Origin: Actinorhabdospora filicis
GTDB taxonomy: Bacteria; Actinomycetota; Actinomycetes; Mycobacteriales; Micromonosporaceae
DNA length: 64,000 nt
Direction: 5' to 3'
Assembly: GCF_030269765.1 (NCBI RefSeq)
Contig: NZ_BSTX01000004.1
Location: 62,001 to 126,000, forward strand
The position numbers were made by a program, and so were the translations under genes. Below, one piece after another: positions 16,581 through 25,983 of the stretch; within the stretch, counting starts at the first letter, position 1, and every line of letters starts with the position of its first letter. A model generated the notes under the pieces. The model was not told the origin of the DNA. It was given only the letters and a program-made list of their open reading frames with translations, and searched no databases.

Positions 16581-19580
16581 TCAGTGCCTGCCGACGAAGT
16601 CGGGCGGCCCCTGCACTCCCGGTACCACCTGGAACGGCGTCTTCACCGGCCCGAAGAGCGGTCCGCCGCCGTGGTTGGCGAGCAGGTCCGGCTTTCCGGC
16701 GCGTTCCCGGTTGAACACCAGGATGCCGGTGGTGAAGGTCCCGTCCTGTTTGACCTGGACGGATTCGAAGGCGCTGTTACCGCTGCTCCAGCGGAAGGTC
16801 ACCGTGGATCCGGCGGGGAAGTCCTTCCCCGTGACGGTGGTGACCCGGCCGGGGCGGCTGAGGGTCGGGTTGAGGTTGATGATCGGCTGGACGATCGACA
16901 CGTGCGCGGTCGACACGTCGTTGACCGGGTTGGGGTCGGTGCCCTCGACCACGTGGATCACACCGATCACGTCGTACGAGGCCGCGGCCGTCGTCCCGAC
17001 GTAGTAGGTGATGGTGATCGACGCGCCCGCGGCCAGGTCGCCGAGGTTGCACGGCGGCAGGTTCGGGGCGCATGGGGCGGGGTCGGAGATGAGCGGCGCC
17101 GGCTGGCTGACCGGGAAGTCGACGTCGAAGCTGACGCCGTAGGCCTTCACGGGGGAGCCGTTGGTGATGGTGAACCGGATCGCCACGGGGCTGCCGCCGA
17201 CGTGTCCGGGCGACGGGCTGACCGTGCTGGTCACCGCGATGTCGGGCGGGGACAGGACGGTAACGGTCGTCGTCGCGGAGTTGTTGGCGGTGTTGGTGTC
17301 GACCATCGGGCTGGACACGACGCCGGTGACCGGCTGGGCCCCGGGCTGGATGCCCTTGACCACGACCGCGATGTTCCACTCGCCCTGCGAGGCCATCGCG
17401 GGCCTGGTGCAGGTGAAGGTGACGGTCTCACAGACACCGCCGCCGTCGGACGAGAAGGACTGCGGTGCGAGACCGGCCGGGAACGTGAGCTTCACGGTCG
17501 GCACCGCGGTGCCGGTGCCCAGGTTGCGGACGACGAACCGGACCGTCGTGGTGCGGTTGAACTCGATGGTCGGGTTGTCGGCGGTGGCCAGGATCTGGAA
17601 GTCGGCGATGTTCTGCCAGCTCGGCTGGGTCGGGTAGTCCCCGGCACCGACGACCTGGACCTGCGCTCCGCCGACCGCGGGAATCGTGTACAGGTAGTTC
17701 GCGCCCGCGCCGGAGCCCTGGTAGGCCAGCCGCAGACCGTCCGGCGACCAGGCCGGGTCCTGTCCCTGGACGGCGGTGCCGCCGACGGAGGTGACCGCGT
17801 GGGTCACCGGGTCGACGTACTGCAGGACGCCGTTGCGGGAGAACGCGATCTGGTTCGGGTTGGTCGGCGACCAGGCCGGCCCGAGGTCGCGGCAGCCGCC
17901 CTCACCGCACGCCGAGTCGTCGGTGAGGACGGTCGGCGGGGTACCGGTGTTGAACGGGAAGACCGAGGACATCAGGTCGTTGTCGTTGCGCGGGTAGTGG
18001 GCCCGCGCGGTGGTGGGCGGAGCCGCGGTCAGGATCGGGCCCTCGCCCGGCCACTGGCGCAGCACGTAGTCGGCAACGAACGCCAGGGCGCCGTTTCCGG
18101 GCGACCAGGTGGGCTCGCCGTAGAAGGTGTAGCTGTACGGGTCGGACGTCACCGGGAGCTCGGTCCGGTTGCCCGTCGCCAGTTCCACCACGGCGATGGT
18201 GCTGACGCGTACGGGAACCTCGTCGTTCTCCAGGTCCTCGGCGTACAGGAACTCCCGCGCGTAGGCCAGGTACTTGCCGTCCGGGGACCAGGACGGGTCC
18301 ACGTACGTCTCGTTCCATGCCGGGCGCGGGCCCGGGACCAGGGTCTCGGTGTTGTTGTCGAGGTTGGTGATGACGATGTCGGCCTTGTACTTGCCGCCCC
18401 GGCTGTAGGCGAGCTTGTGTCCGTCGGGCGAGTAGGACGGGCCGTCCTCCTTGGCGTCCCAGCGGGGCGAGAACTGCCGGTCGTCGGTGACGTCGGTGCG
18501 GACGGTGTGCAGGACGGAGGTCTCCACGCCGACGGTCTCGGTGGTGAAGGCGTTACCGATCTGCTGCCCGGAGAACGGGCGTCGCTCGTTCTCCTTGGGG
18601 TTGTCCGACACCGCCGTGACGGTCGGGATCTCGGCGTCCATCTTGTAGTAGAAGACGGACGTGTTGGCGGTGGTCGTCTGCGCGCCGGGCGCGGTGAACA
18701 GCAGTCCGGTCTCCTGACCGGCCACGTCCACGGCCCATTCGGCCTCGTAGGAGTCCTTCTGCCAGGTCGGGTACATCATCCGGTAGACCGTCGAGTCGCC
18801 TTCGTTGATGTAGGCGATCTCGGTGGTCTGGACGACGGTCCCGGACGCGAGGGTGCGCTGCCAGCGGTTCTTCGCGGTGAACGCGATCGATCCGCTCCAC
18901 TGCCCCCACGCGGGCTGGCCGTCGAAGTACGGTCCGGAGGTCAGCCGGGTCAGCACGCTGCTGGACAGCTGGATCTTCCAGATCTGCGTGCCGGGCGCGG
19001 GGTCGTCCCGGGTGAACGCGAGGGACAGGCCGTCCGGCGACCAGGTGGGCCAGCTCTCGTCGATGGTCGCGGTGTTGGTGACGTTGCGCAGGCCGGTGCC
19101 GTCGACGTTGACGGACCAGATGTCGCGCTTGCCGCCGGGCGCGTCGAGGCGGTCGAAGGCGATGAACCGGCCGTCCTGGGACAGCGCCGGGTCGTCGATC
19201 TTCTGCGTGCCGGTCTCGGTGAGCACCTTGCGGGGCGCGGCCACGCGGTCCCAGACCCACAGCTCCGCCGGTCCCCATTCGGTCGGGCGGTGGATCCAGG
19301 TGATGAGCCCGCCGTGCGAGTCGGCGTTGCTCGTGTCGACCGGCGGCGAGGTGTCGGCGGGCAGGAACGAGGCGGTGCTGGAGCCGTTCCGCTTCGCCAG
19401 GTAGGTGAAGTTGTTGTCCACCGAGCTGTACGCCAGACGTCCGGGCGTCGGTGGATCGAACGCCACCGGCCGTGCGTCGTACGGTTGTGGTGGCGGCTCG
19501 GCGACCACGCCGGGCACGATGATCAAGGCGAGTGCGGTGGTCAAGGCCACGGTGGTCGCCACGTCGAGACGGACGCGCAC
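16581..19580 (-). CDS. Secreted TolB/PD40 beta-propeller protein with DUF11 repeats
   Basis: 999 residues from the GTG at 19580, chosen because GGAGG lies 6 nt upstream; a longer frame exists but lacks one. RVRLDVATTVALTTALAL-IIVPGVVA is a signal peptide. Residues about 50-590 carry at least seven WSPDG-type PD40 blades (SQDGRFIAFDR, WSPDGLSLAFTRD, YSPDGHKLAYSR, WSPDGKYLAYAR, WSPGNGALAFV, WSPTNPNQIAFSR, WSPDGLRLAYQG), a TolB-like propeller. Residues about 600-890 hold DUF11/CARDB beta-sandwiches, and the last 90 an Ig-like module (VTTVTGKDFPAGSTVTFRW). It is exported but lacks a cell-wall sorting motif. It is divergent from the Ig-like membrane gene that starts at 19738; whether it belongs to the injection-system locus is open. 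Confidence 0.85.
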   Translation of the reverse strand: MRVRLDVATTVALTTALALIIVPGVVAEPPPQPYDARPVAFDPPTPGRLAYSSVDNNFTYLAKRNGSSTASFLPADTSPPVDTSNADSHGGLITWIHRPTEWGPAELWVWDRVAAPRKVLTETGTQKIDDPALSQDGRFIAFDRLDAPGGKRDIWSVNVDGTGLRNVTNTATIDESWPTWSPDGLSLAFTRDDPAPGTQIWKIQLSSSVLTRLTSGPYFDGQPAWGQWSGSIAFTAKNRWQRTLASGTVVQTTEIAYINEGDSTVYRMMYPTWQKDSYEAEWAVDVAGQETGLLFTAPGAQTTTANTSVFYYKMDAEIPTVTAVSDNPKENERRPFSGQQIGNAFTTETVGVETSVLHTVRTDVTDDRQFSPRWDAKEDGPSYSPDGHKLAYSRGGKYKADIVITNLDNNTETLVPGPRPAWNETYVDPSWSPDGKYLAYAREFLYAEDLENDEVPVRVSTIAVVELATGNRTELPVTSDPYSYTFYGEPTWSPGNGALAFVADYVLRQWPGEGPILTAAPPTTARAHYPRNDNDLMSSVFPFNTGTPPTVLTDDSACGEGGCRDLGPAWSPTNPNQIAFSRNGVLQYVDPVTHAVTSVGGTAVQGQDPAWSPDGLRLAYQGSGAGANYLYTIPAVGGAQVQVVGAGDYPTQPSWQNIADFQILATADNPTIEFNRTTTVRFVVRNLGTGTAVPTVKLTFPAGLAPQSFSSDGGGVCETVTFTCTRPAMASQGEWNIAVVVKGIQPGAQPVTGVVSSPMVDTNTANNSATTTVTVLSPPDIAVTSTVSPSPGHVGGSPVAIRFTITNGSPVKAYGVSFDVDFPVSQPAPLISDPAPCAPNLPPCNLGDLAAGASITITYYVGTTAAASYDVIGVIHVVEGTDPNPVNDVSTAHVSIVQPIINLNPTLSRPGRVTTVTGKDFPAGSTVTFRWSSGNSAFESVQVKQDGTFTTGILVFNRERAGKPDLLANHGGGPLFGPVKTPFQVVPGVQGPPDFVGRH

Positions 19581-19737
19581 GCCTATCCTCCATTCATGAA
19601 GTGAGCTCACCCGTAGCGTCACCTCAGTCACTCATGGGCAGTAAGCCGTTCGGGCAACCGGAAGGGCAGAACGATCTGCCTGTACGTGTTCCCCTAGGGC
19701 GCGGACGTGTAAGGACCCCCGTCTCTACCGTCGGCCC

Positions 19738-21030
19738 ATGACGACGCAGGCTGCCCTCCTGGCCACCGAGCTCGACGTGACCCCGGGCGAGGCCGCGAGC
19801 CTTACCCTCAAGCTGCGTAACACCGGTACGATCGTCGAGGGATACCGCTTCACCGTCGTCGGTGCCGCTTCCGCGTGGACCCGCGTGGAACCCGCCGAGA
19901 TGACGCTGTATCCCGATACCGAGGGCGAAGCGCGCATCATCTTCGACCCGCCCCGGACGTCCGACGTCCGCGCCGGCGCGGTCGCGTTCGCCGTCCAGGT
20001 CACCCCGCAGGAGCAACCCGAGACCGCCACCGCGCCCGAAGGTGTCGTCACGGTCCTGCCGTTCTCGGAGACCACCGCGGAACTGACGCCGCGCACCGCC
20101 GGGGGGCGGTTGTACGGTCGCACCGAAGTCGCGGTCGACAACCGCGGTAACGTGCCCGTCCGGTTCCACGTCACGGCCAAGGACGCCGACGACAATCTGC
20201 GCTTCGAATCCCGGCCCGACGAGCAACCCGCCACTCCCGGCCAGGCGGTGTTCCACAAACTCTCCATCCGTGCGCGGAAGCCGCGCTGGCGCGGCCCCGC
20301 CCAGACCCTGCCCTACGCCGTCGCGGTCACCACCCTCGACGACAAGGGCGAAGAGACACACCCTCCGGTGGTGCTGGACGGCTCGCTCGTCCAGAACGCG
20401 ATCCTGCCGCGGAACCTGTTCCGCTGGGTCATCGCGCTGATCGCCCTGGCCGCCCTGCTGGGCGCCGGCTGGCTGTTCCTGCTGAAGCCCGCGGTCACCT
20501 CCGCCGCCCAGAACGCGGTGGAGACGCCCGTCGAGCAGCTCAAGCAGGAGGTCGCCAAGGCCAAGGAGAACGCCGACGACGCCAAGAAGGGCGTCGACGA
20601 GATCAAGGCGACCCCGCCCGTGGTGCCCTCGGCTCCCCCCACCAGCAAGCCGCCGGAGACCACCACCGCGCCCTTCTCCGGTCGCGTCGAGGTCGCCGCC
20701 AACGGCAACGCCGCCGCCACCCAGTCCTACACGGTGCCCGAGAAGACCACGTTCACCCTGACCGACCTGCTGATCATGAACCCGCAGGGCGACCAGGGCC
20801 GCGTGGACGTCGAGATCAACGGCGTGGTCGTGCACACCCTGTCCCTGGCGAACTTCCGCGACTGGGACAACCACTACGTCACCGGTCTCCAGGTACCCGA
20901 GAAGAAGTCGATCGTGCTGCGGCTGACCTGCACCACGCCCGGTCCTCGCCTCGCCGGAACCAGCAGTGACCAGTGCCGGACCTTCCTCAGCTTCTCCGGC
21001 ACGACCGTGACCAAGAAGCCGGCGGCGTAG
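19738..21030 (+). CDS. Membrane protein with two Ig-like (COG1470-type) domains, CIS-associated
   Basis: 430 residues. No signal peptide; the N-terminal 220 residues are two Ig-like domains typical of COG1470 proteins (TPGEAASLTLKLRNTGTIVEGY; ELTPRTAGGRLYGRTEVAVDNRGNVPVRF). A single membrane helix follows (RWVIALIALAALLGAGWLFLL, about 225-246), then a short coiled coil (VEQLKQEVAKAKENADDAKKG), a Pro/Thr linker and a C-terminal beta domain. Homologues annotated 'hydrolytic protein' accompany CIS genes in streptomycetes, from memory. No enzyme motif is visible. It starts a two-gene unit with the zinc-ribbon protein. Confidence 0.75.
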   Translation: MTTQAALLATELDVTPGEAASLTLKLRNTGTIVEGYRFTVVGAASAWTRVEPAEMTLYPDTEGEARIIFDPPRTSDVRAGAVAFAVQVTPQEQPETATAPEGVVTVLPFSETTAELTPRTAGGRLYGRTEVAVDNRGNVPVRFHVTAKDADDNLRFESRPDEQPATPGQAVFHKLSIRARKPRWRGPAQTLPYAVAVTTLDDKGEETHPPVVLDGSLVQNAILPRNLFRWVIALIALAALLGAGWLFLLKPAVTSAAQNAVETPVEQLKQEVAKAKENADDAKKGVDEIKATPPVVPSAPPTSKPPETTTAPFSGRVEVAANGNAAATQSYTVPEKTTFTLTDLLIMNPQGDQGRVDVEINGVVVHTLSLANFRDWDNHYVTGLQVPEKKSIVLRLTCTTPGPRLAGTSSDQCRTFLSFSGTTVTKKPAA

Positions 21031-21077
21031 CTCACCGCGCCTCCGGTGATCACGTCCCCACTAGCAACGGAGGCACG

Positions 21078-22337
21078 ATGACCGCCTGTCCCACTTGCGG
21101 CGCCGCGGTTGCCCAGGACGACCAGTTCTGCGGCAACTGCGGCGAGTACCTCGACTGGGGCTCATCCGCGTCCCAGCAGCAGCCCGCCGCGCCGACGCCC
21201 GCCCAGGCCCCCTACCAGGCGCCGACGCAGGCACCCGTCCAGCAGCCGGTGTACCCGCCGCCGCCCGCACAGCAGACCGGGTACGCCCAGCCGCCGGCCC
21301 CGCAGCCCGGGTACCCGACGCCTCCGCCACCCGTGCAGGGCCTGATCCCGCCGGCCGTCGCGTCCAGGGTTCCGGGCGTGCCGCAGCCGCCGTACGGGCC
21401 GCCCCAGGCGCCCTACCAGCCGCCGCAGCCCGTCCAGCCCACCCAGCCCGTCCAGGGCGGGCCCCAGGCGCCGGTGGAGCCACCGCCCGTCCAGCCCGGC
21501 AAGGTCCCGGACACGCCCGTGCGCCGGATCATGCCCGAACGCCGCTCACCCGACGCGCAGCCCTTCGAGCTGCTCTCCGAGGGCGAGGTCCGCTGCGGCC
21601 CCTGCGGTGCCGTCAACCCCGACACCCGCAAGTTCTGCAAACGCTGCGGCGCCGAACTCAAGACCGTCGACACCGTCGTCGAGGAGAAACTCTCCTGGTG
21701 GCGGCGCCTGTTCCGCCGCAAGCGCGACCCCGAGGACCCCCGCAAGTGGCACGCCGCCGGCACCCGCCGCTCGCCCCGCCGGATCCGCATCATGCGCATC
21801 ATCGGCATCATCCTCGTGCTCGGGCTGATCCTGACCGCCGTGGCCCTCTGGCCCGCCCGCTCGGTGGTCGACTCGGTGATCAACACCGTCAAGGACCGCT
21901 TCACCTCGCACGTCCCCGTCGTACCCACCGAGGTGCGGGCGTCGTCCAGCGGCACCAACGCCAAACCCGAGTACGTCATCGACGGCGTCGCCGACCGCTT
22001 CTGGGCACCCTCCGGAGCGGGCGTCGACGAGTGGGTCGAGGTCCAGTTCAAGGAGCCCGTCCGGCTGACCAACATCGTGGTGTCGTCGGGATCCTCGAAG
22101 ACACCCGAGGACTTCCGCGCGCAGGGCAGACCGAACAAGGTGACCTTCACGATCACCTCGAAGGACGGCAAGGTCACCACGGAGGAGAAGGAGATCCAGG
22201 ACCAGCCCGACGCCCAGGACTTCGAGTTCGGGATATCGGACGTGGTGACGATCCGGATGACGATCAACAGCACCTTCGGGTACGAGGCCGGGAAACAGGT
22301 CGCCGTGGCCGAACTGGAGTTCTTCAAACGGAAGTAG
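21078..22337 (+). CDS. Zinc-ribbon membrane protein with C-terminal discoidin-like domain
   Basis: 419 residues; the ATG at 21078 follows GGAGG. Two zinc ribbons: CPTCGAAVAQDDQFCGNCGEY (residues 4-24) and CGPCGAVNPDTRKFCKRCGAE (near 175-195). They flank a 130-residue Pro/Gln-rich linker (YQAPTQAPVQQPVYPPPP). A basic stretch RRLFRRKRDPEDPR leads to one membrane helix (RIIGIILVLGLILTAVALWP). The exterior domain reads like a discoidin/F5-F8 fold: VIDGVADRFWAPSGAG then WVEVQFKEPVRLTNIVVSSG. Probably a cytoplasm-facing adaptor with an external ligand-binding domain, paired with the Ig-like protein upstream. Terminated by the hairpin at 22451. Confidence 0.75.
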   Translation: MTACPTCGAAVAQDDQFCGNCGEYLDWGSSASQQQPAAPTPAQAPYQAPTQAPVQQPVYPPPPAQQTGYAQPPAPQPGYPTPPPPVQGLIPPAVASRVPGVPQPPYGPPQAPYQPPQPVQPTQPVQGGPQAPVEPPPVQPGKVPDTPVRRIMPERRSPDAQPFELLSEGEVRCGPCGAVNPDTRKFCKRCGAELKTVDTVVEEKLSWWRRLFRRKRDPEDPRKWHAAGTRRSPRRIRIMRIIGIILVLGLILTAVALWPARSVVDSVINTVKDRFTSHVPVVPTEVRASSSGTNAKPEYVIDGVADRFWAPSGAGVDEWVEVQFKEPVRLTNIVVSSGSSKTPEDFRAQGRPNKVTFTITSKDGKVTTEEKEIQDQPDAQDFEFGISDVVTIRMTINSTFGYEAGKQVAVAELEFFKRK

Positions 22338-22450
22338 CGCGGCACGAGGACATCGCGCCCCGGGCCGCCGGCCATGAGAACGCCGCGGCCCGGCCGCCGG
22401 GGGGACGGGGACGGGCACGCGGTGGAGTGACGCGATGTGAGCTGAGGGAC

Positions 22451-22485
22451 GAACGGCCCCGCCATCGGCGGGGCCGTTCGTTCTT
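22451..22485 (+). terminator. Rho-independent terminator after the zinc-ribbon gene
   Basis: GAACGGCCCCGCC pairs perfectly with GGCGGGGCCGTTC around ATC (22451-22479), followed by GTTCTT. It closes the 19738-22337 unit. Confidence 0.85.
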
Positions 22486-22681
22486 GGGGGCGCGCCTGGG
22501 TGTGTTTCGGCGGACGGGCCGCGGGGGCGGTGGGGCGATCGCGGCGGCCGCCGGGGCCGGGTCTCGCGACCGTGAGCGTTCCGGCCGCGGGGGCTCGGGC
22601 GCGGGTGTCGGCCGGAGGGGCGGCGGTGGGGATGGCGAGCGCGTGGGGGTGCGGCTCGCAGGCGCTTCGCCCGCACCAGAC

Positions 22682-22750
22682 CAGGGCTTCGCTCTGGACC
22701 CACCAGGGAACTCCGTCCCCTGGATCCATGGACCCCTGGACCCCGGCTCC
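22682..22750 (-). repeat. Dispersed GC-rich repeat, copy 2
   Basis: On the minus strand this reads GGGGTCCAGGGG, then after an insertion containing TCCATGGATCC, ACGGAGTTCCCTGGTGGG and AAGCCC. It matches the copy at 16415-16475 in opposite orientation. No gene overlaps it. Confidence 0.7.
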
Positions 22751-22859
22751 CAAGAGACCTCTCGCGAATCGCCGGTTCCGGCCGCACTCGGCTTGCGAGT
22801 GGAGGGCTTGCGGGTGGAGGGCTCGCGGTGTTCTCGCCCGGGGCCGCCAGGAGATGAGC

Positions 22860-23450
22860 GGCCGGGGTGAGGCCGTTGATGCGGGTGGGTGCGATCGTCA
22901 CAGCCCACCCCACCCCAGCCCACCCCGCCCATCACCTCACCGCGCCCGGCCCCGCCTCCCCGGTGTACTCGCCACCGCGTCCTGGCGCGAGCCGCTGCCG
23001 GGCAGGCGCGCCGGTGGGCTGGTTTGTGGGGGTGAGGCGTTCGTTGCTTCATGCCGCTCTGCACTTCGTGGCGTGTCCGCCGCCGCGTTTCGGTGTGGGC
23101 CGGTGCTGGGCTGGTGTGCGGGTGGGTGGGATCGTCACACCCCACCGCCGCCCGTCACCTCGCCGCGCCCGGTCCCGCCTCACCTCCGCGGTGTGCTTGC
23201 GCCGCGTTTTGGTGTGGGCTGGCGCTGGGCGGGTGTGCCGGGGCTGTTTGTGGGGGGTGGGGTGTTCGTCGCTTCATGCCGCTCCCTTCACCTTCCGGCG
23301 TGTCCGCCGCTGCGTTTCGGTGTGAGCCGGTGCCGGGCGGGTGAGCTGTGGCGGGCCGGTTCGCGCAGGTGGGTGTTCCTCGCTTCATTCCGCCCTTCCC
23401 CGGTGTGCTTGCCGCTGCCCGGCGGGCGTGCCGGTGAGCTGCCGTGAGCC
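22860..23450. repeat. Imperfect long tandem repeats in a 1.4-kb gene-free gap
   Basis: GATCGTCACA-(C/G)-CCCACC recurs at 22893 and 23130 (about 237 bp apart). A longer block starting near CGTTGCTTCATGCCGCTC (23044) recurs from 23266 and, more diverged, from about 23379, with the shared run GCGTGTCCGCCGC-GCGTTTCGGTGTG. The gap from 22338 to 23827 has no frame with plausible codon use, although short frames cross it. The pattern suggests decaying direct repeats, not a coding or CRISPR array. Confidence 0.6.
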
Positions 23451-23827
23451 ACGGTGACACGTCCCGGTGGCGGCCGGGGCGGCCCGTCAGGGGCATCGGG
23501 GCGGCGTGCGGTGACTCCCTCCTCGTGGGCTCATCCCGCCGTGCCTTGCCCGGCCGGTTCACCACCTCCGTGTATCGACGAGCCGCTCCCGGGCGGGTGT
23601 CGCCGGTGGGCCGAGACGGGTACGTCTGCAGGGCGGGATCGTGTCGCCCGACCCGCCCTGCCGTGTGATGGGGTGAGCCGTGAGTGGGCAGCCGCGCCGG
23701 TGGATCCGTGGCGTGCTGCCGGGGTGTGCCACGTCGGCGTTGGCCGGGTGGGCTTCCGAGTTGCGCTGCCCGCCGCGTCGAGCCGGGTTGTGAGGGCAGG
23801 GTCGGGGCGCGGGTCCATCACGCCCCG

Positions 23828-24394
23828 TCAGCTCGCCCGTTCGAGGGCTCGTTTCACCAGGTCCGCCGCGTACTTCTCGTCCACTCCGCCCACGCCGAAG
23901 AGCACGCGGGTGTACATCGGGGCGAGCACGTGGTCGAGGATCTCCACGGTGGTGATCACCGGTTCGCCGCGGTCGTGGGCGCGGGTGAGCATGGTGTTCA
24001 GCTGGTGCGAGCGGGCTTCGACGAAGGCGGCGCGGGCGGTGGTGCCGGCTTCGGAGAGGGCGGCCATGAGGCGGGGGATCGCGGGACCGGCGGGGCCGGT
24101 GATGTCGCGGGCGACCTGGGCGGCGTAGGCGGTGAGGTCGCCGGGCAGGTCGCCGGTGTCGGGGAGCGGTGAGCCGTCGGTGAGGCGGGCGAGGGCGACG
24201 TCGATGAGCAGCGCGTTCAGGTCCCCCCAGCGGCGGTAGATGCTGGTGTCGGCGACTCCGGCGCGGGCGGCGATGTCCTTGACGGTGCAACCGCCGTAGC
24301 CGCGCTCGGCGATCAGCTCGGCGACGGCGGCGTGCACTGCGGCGCGGACGCGGGCGCTGCGGCCACCGGGGCGCCGGGCGGGTTCGTTCGTCAC
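23828..24394 (-). CDS. TetR-family regulator
   Basis: 188 residues. The HTH reads ERGYGGCTVKDIAARAGVADTSIYRRWGDLNALLIDVAL, a clear TetR recognition region (residues about 28-66). The C-terminal domain fits the TetR_C_16/33-like helical type (ITGPAGPAIPRLMAALSEAG, RGEPVITTVEILDHVLAPMYTRVLFG). It is divergent from the DinB-fold gene at 24486 across a 91-bp gap with nested inverted repeats. Likely regulates that neighbour. Confidence 0.88.
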   Translation of the reverse strand: MTNEPARRPGGRSARVRAAVHAAVAELIAERGYGGCTVKDIAARAGVADTSIYRRWGDLNALLIDVALARLTDGSPLPDTGDLPGDLTAYAAQVARDITGPAGPAIPRLMAALSEAGTTARAAFVEARSHQLNTMLTRAHDRGEPVITTVEILDHVLAPMYTRVLFGVGGVDEKYAADLVKRALERAS

Positions 24395-24402
24395 CCCTCC
24401 AG

Positions 24403-24476
24403 CTTAAAGCCGCCCACTCTTGCGTTAAGGCCCGGCGGATTGTACGGTCACTAACGCAGTCTCGGACAGCTTTAAG
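24403..24476. promoter_or_regulatory. Nested inverted repeats between divergent TetR and DinB-fold genes
   Basis: CTTAAAG (24403-24409) is mirrored by CTTTAAG (24470-24476), and inside it TGCGTTA (24421-24427) is mirrored by TAACGCA (24452-24458). The arms are too far apart for one dimer site. They may be half-sites bound at both promoters, or the outer pair may simply include the AAGG ribosome site. Confidence 0.4.
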
Positions 24477-24485
24477 GAGCCCGTC

Positions 24486-25040
24486 GTGATCATCGACCGG
24501 ATCGACCGCGCCCTCGACATGACCTCCGCGATCGTCGCGGGCATCGACGGCGGTCAGTACGCCGACGCGTCCCTCTGCGCGGGCTGGACCGTCCGCGACG
24601 AACTCAACCACCTCGTCGGCGGCATGCGGATCTTCACCGCGCGGCTCACCGGCACCGACCCCGGCGGCGAGCACCACGACGACTGGCTCGGCGACGAGCC
24701 GGCGAACGCGTTCCACCTCGCGGCCGAGGCCGACCGGGCGGCGTGGCGGCGTCCGGACGCGCTGGAGGGCGTGATCGAGCTGGGCTTCGGCGCGGTCCCC
24801 GCGCCGGCGGCGGCCGCGATCCACCACACCGAGGTGCTCGTGCACGGCATCGACCTCGCCCTGGTCACCGGGCAGGAGAAGCTCGTGGACGACCAGGAGT
24901 GCGAGCGGCTGCTCGGCGAGATGCGCGCGATGGACTTCTCCATGTTCCGCAACCCCGGCATGTTCGGGCCCGAGACGGCCGTCGCCGACGACGCCCCCGG
25001 GCACCGGCGGCTCCTGGCGTTCCTCGGCCGCGCGGTCTAG
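24486..25040 (+). CDS. TIGR03086-like metal-binding protein (mycothiol-dependent DinB superfamily)
   Basis: 184 residues, GTG start with AGGAG upstream. The helix bundle has CAGWTVRDELNHLVGGMRIF (His in the first metal position) and AIHHTEVLVHGIDLALVTG (H-x-x-D second site), hallmarks of the DinB/MDMPI superfamily. The TIGR03086 group binds Ni or Zn and may use mycothiol. The divergent TetR probably controls it. No partner enzyme is adjacent. Confidence 0.75.
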   Translation: MIIDRIDRALDMTSAIVAGIDGGQYADASLCAGWTVRDELNHLVGGMRIFTARLTGTDPGGEHHDDWLGDEPANAFHLAAEADRAAWRRPDALEGVIELGFGAVPAPAAAAIHHTEVLVHGIDLALVTGQEKLVDDQECERLLGEMRAMDFSMFRNPGMFGPETAVADDAPGHRRLLAFLGRAV

Positions 25041-25259
25041 CCGGAGACCCGATCCGGCGGCGGACGCGGTCAGCCGCGACGCCACTCGGCCGGGGCTCCG
25101 GCGGGGGACACGGTCCGGCCCGGGACGCCACCCGGCCCGGGATCCGGTCCGGCCGGGACACCGTCACGCCGGGGACCCGGGCGCACGGGGCGTGTCGAAC
25201 CCGCCGCCTCGGCTCCGTCCCACTGATGACACCCTCGCGTCAGTGCGGAAGGAGCCGGC

Positions 25260-25622
25260 ATGAAGTTCGTCGCGATGATCTACGGCAGTCGGGAGAAGTG
25301 GCGGGCGATCCCCGCCGCCGACTGGGCCACCGAGATCGCCAAGCAGGAAGCGTTCAACGCGCGCTACCGCGCCACCGGCGAGCTGATCGCCGCCTACGGC
25401 CTCGCCGACGCCGCGATGGCGAAGCTGGTCCGGCGGGAGAACGGGCTGCCGGTGGTCACCGACGGCCCGTACATCGAGGCCAAGGAGCACATCGCGAGCT
25501 TCTACCTCTTCGACGTCGACTCGCCCGAACGGGCACGAGAGATCGCGGCGGACATGCCCTGGGCGGACGTGGACCCGGTGGAGCTGTGGCCCGTCATGCA
25601 CGGCATGGCCGAGGACGTCTAG
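25260..25622 (+). CDS. YciI-family (DGPF) protein
   Basis: 120 residues; the ATG at 25260 follows AAGGAG by 6 nt. The ferredoxin-like fold signature is complete: MKFVAMIYGSREKW, then VVTDGPYIEAKEHIASFYLFDV, the DGP(F/Y) motif, and EIAADMPWADVDPVELWPVM. Members accompany ECF sigma factors or act as small enzymes. None is adjacent here. Monocistronic. Confidence 0.85.
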   Translation: MKFVAMIYGSREKWRAIPAADWATEIAKQEAFNARYRATGELIAAYGLADAAMAKLVRRENGLPVVTDGPYIEAKEHIASFYLFDVDSPERAREIAADMPWADVDPVELWPVMHGMAEDV

Positions 25623-25983
25623 GGCCGGGAGGACGGGCTGCCGGCACTGAGCACCGCCGCGCTGTCGATCCGCGTGGCGGGCGCGTCGGCGACTCTGAGA
25701 CCCTGGAACTCTGAGACCCTGGACGTGGCCCCCGGGACCGGCCATCTCACGCCGGATCGGTTTCGCGGGAGCCGGGAGGGCTTTCAGTCACCCGCCGCCC
25801 GAGGCGCACGGGCCGAGCCGCTCACGCCGAGCCGAGTCGCACCGGCCGAACCACTCGGGCGCGATCCCTTGGACCGGCCGCGAAAACACCCCACCCTCTA
25901 TCTTGAATGTAACCCCTCCTCTCACGCGCCCGATCCGGGGTACTCCACCCTTCTCACCAGGTGATTCGCCTAGCGTTGCGACC
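25623..25983. other. Gene-free gap with a 16-bp tandem duplication
   Basis: The 361-bp gap between the YciI and aldo-keto reductase genes has one notable element: ACTCTGAGACCCTGGA at 25692-25707, repeated immediately at 25708-25723 with no mismatch. I see no hairpin terminator and no plausible short gene. Confidence 0.5.

Noticed and set aside
22867-23325. 152-codon frame in the repeat gap
   Set aside because: It follows the repeat period, is rich in Arg/Cys/Pro and has no ribosome site; I consider it non-coding.
22860-23450. CRISPR array
   Set aside because: Repeats are over 200 bp, imperfect and without regular unique spacers or cas genes.
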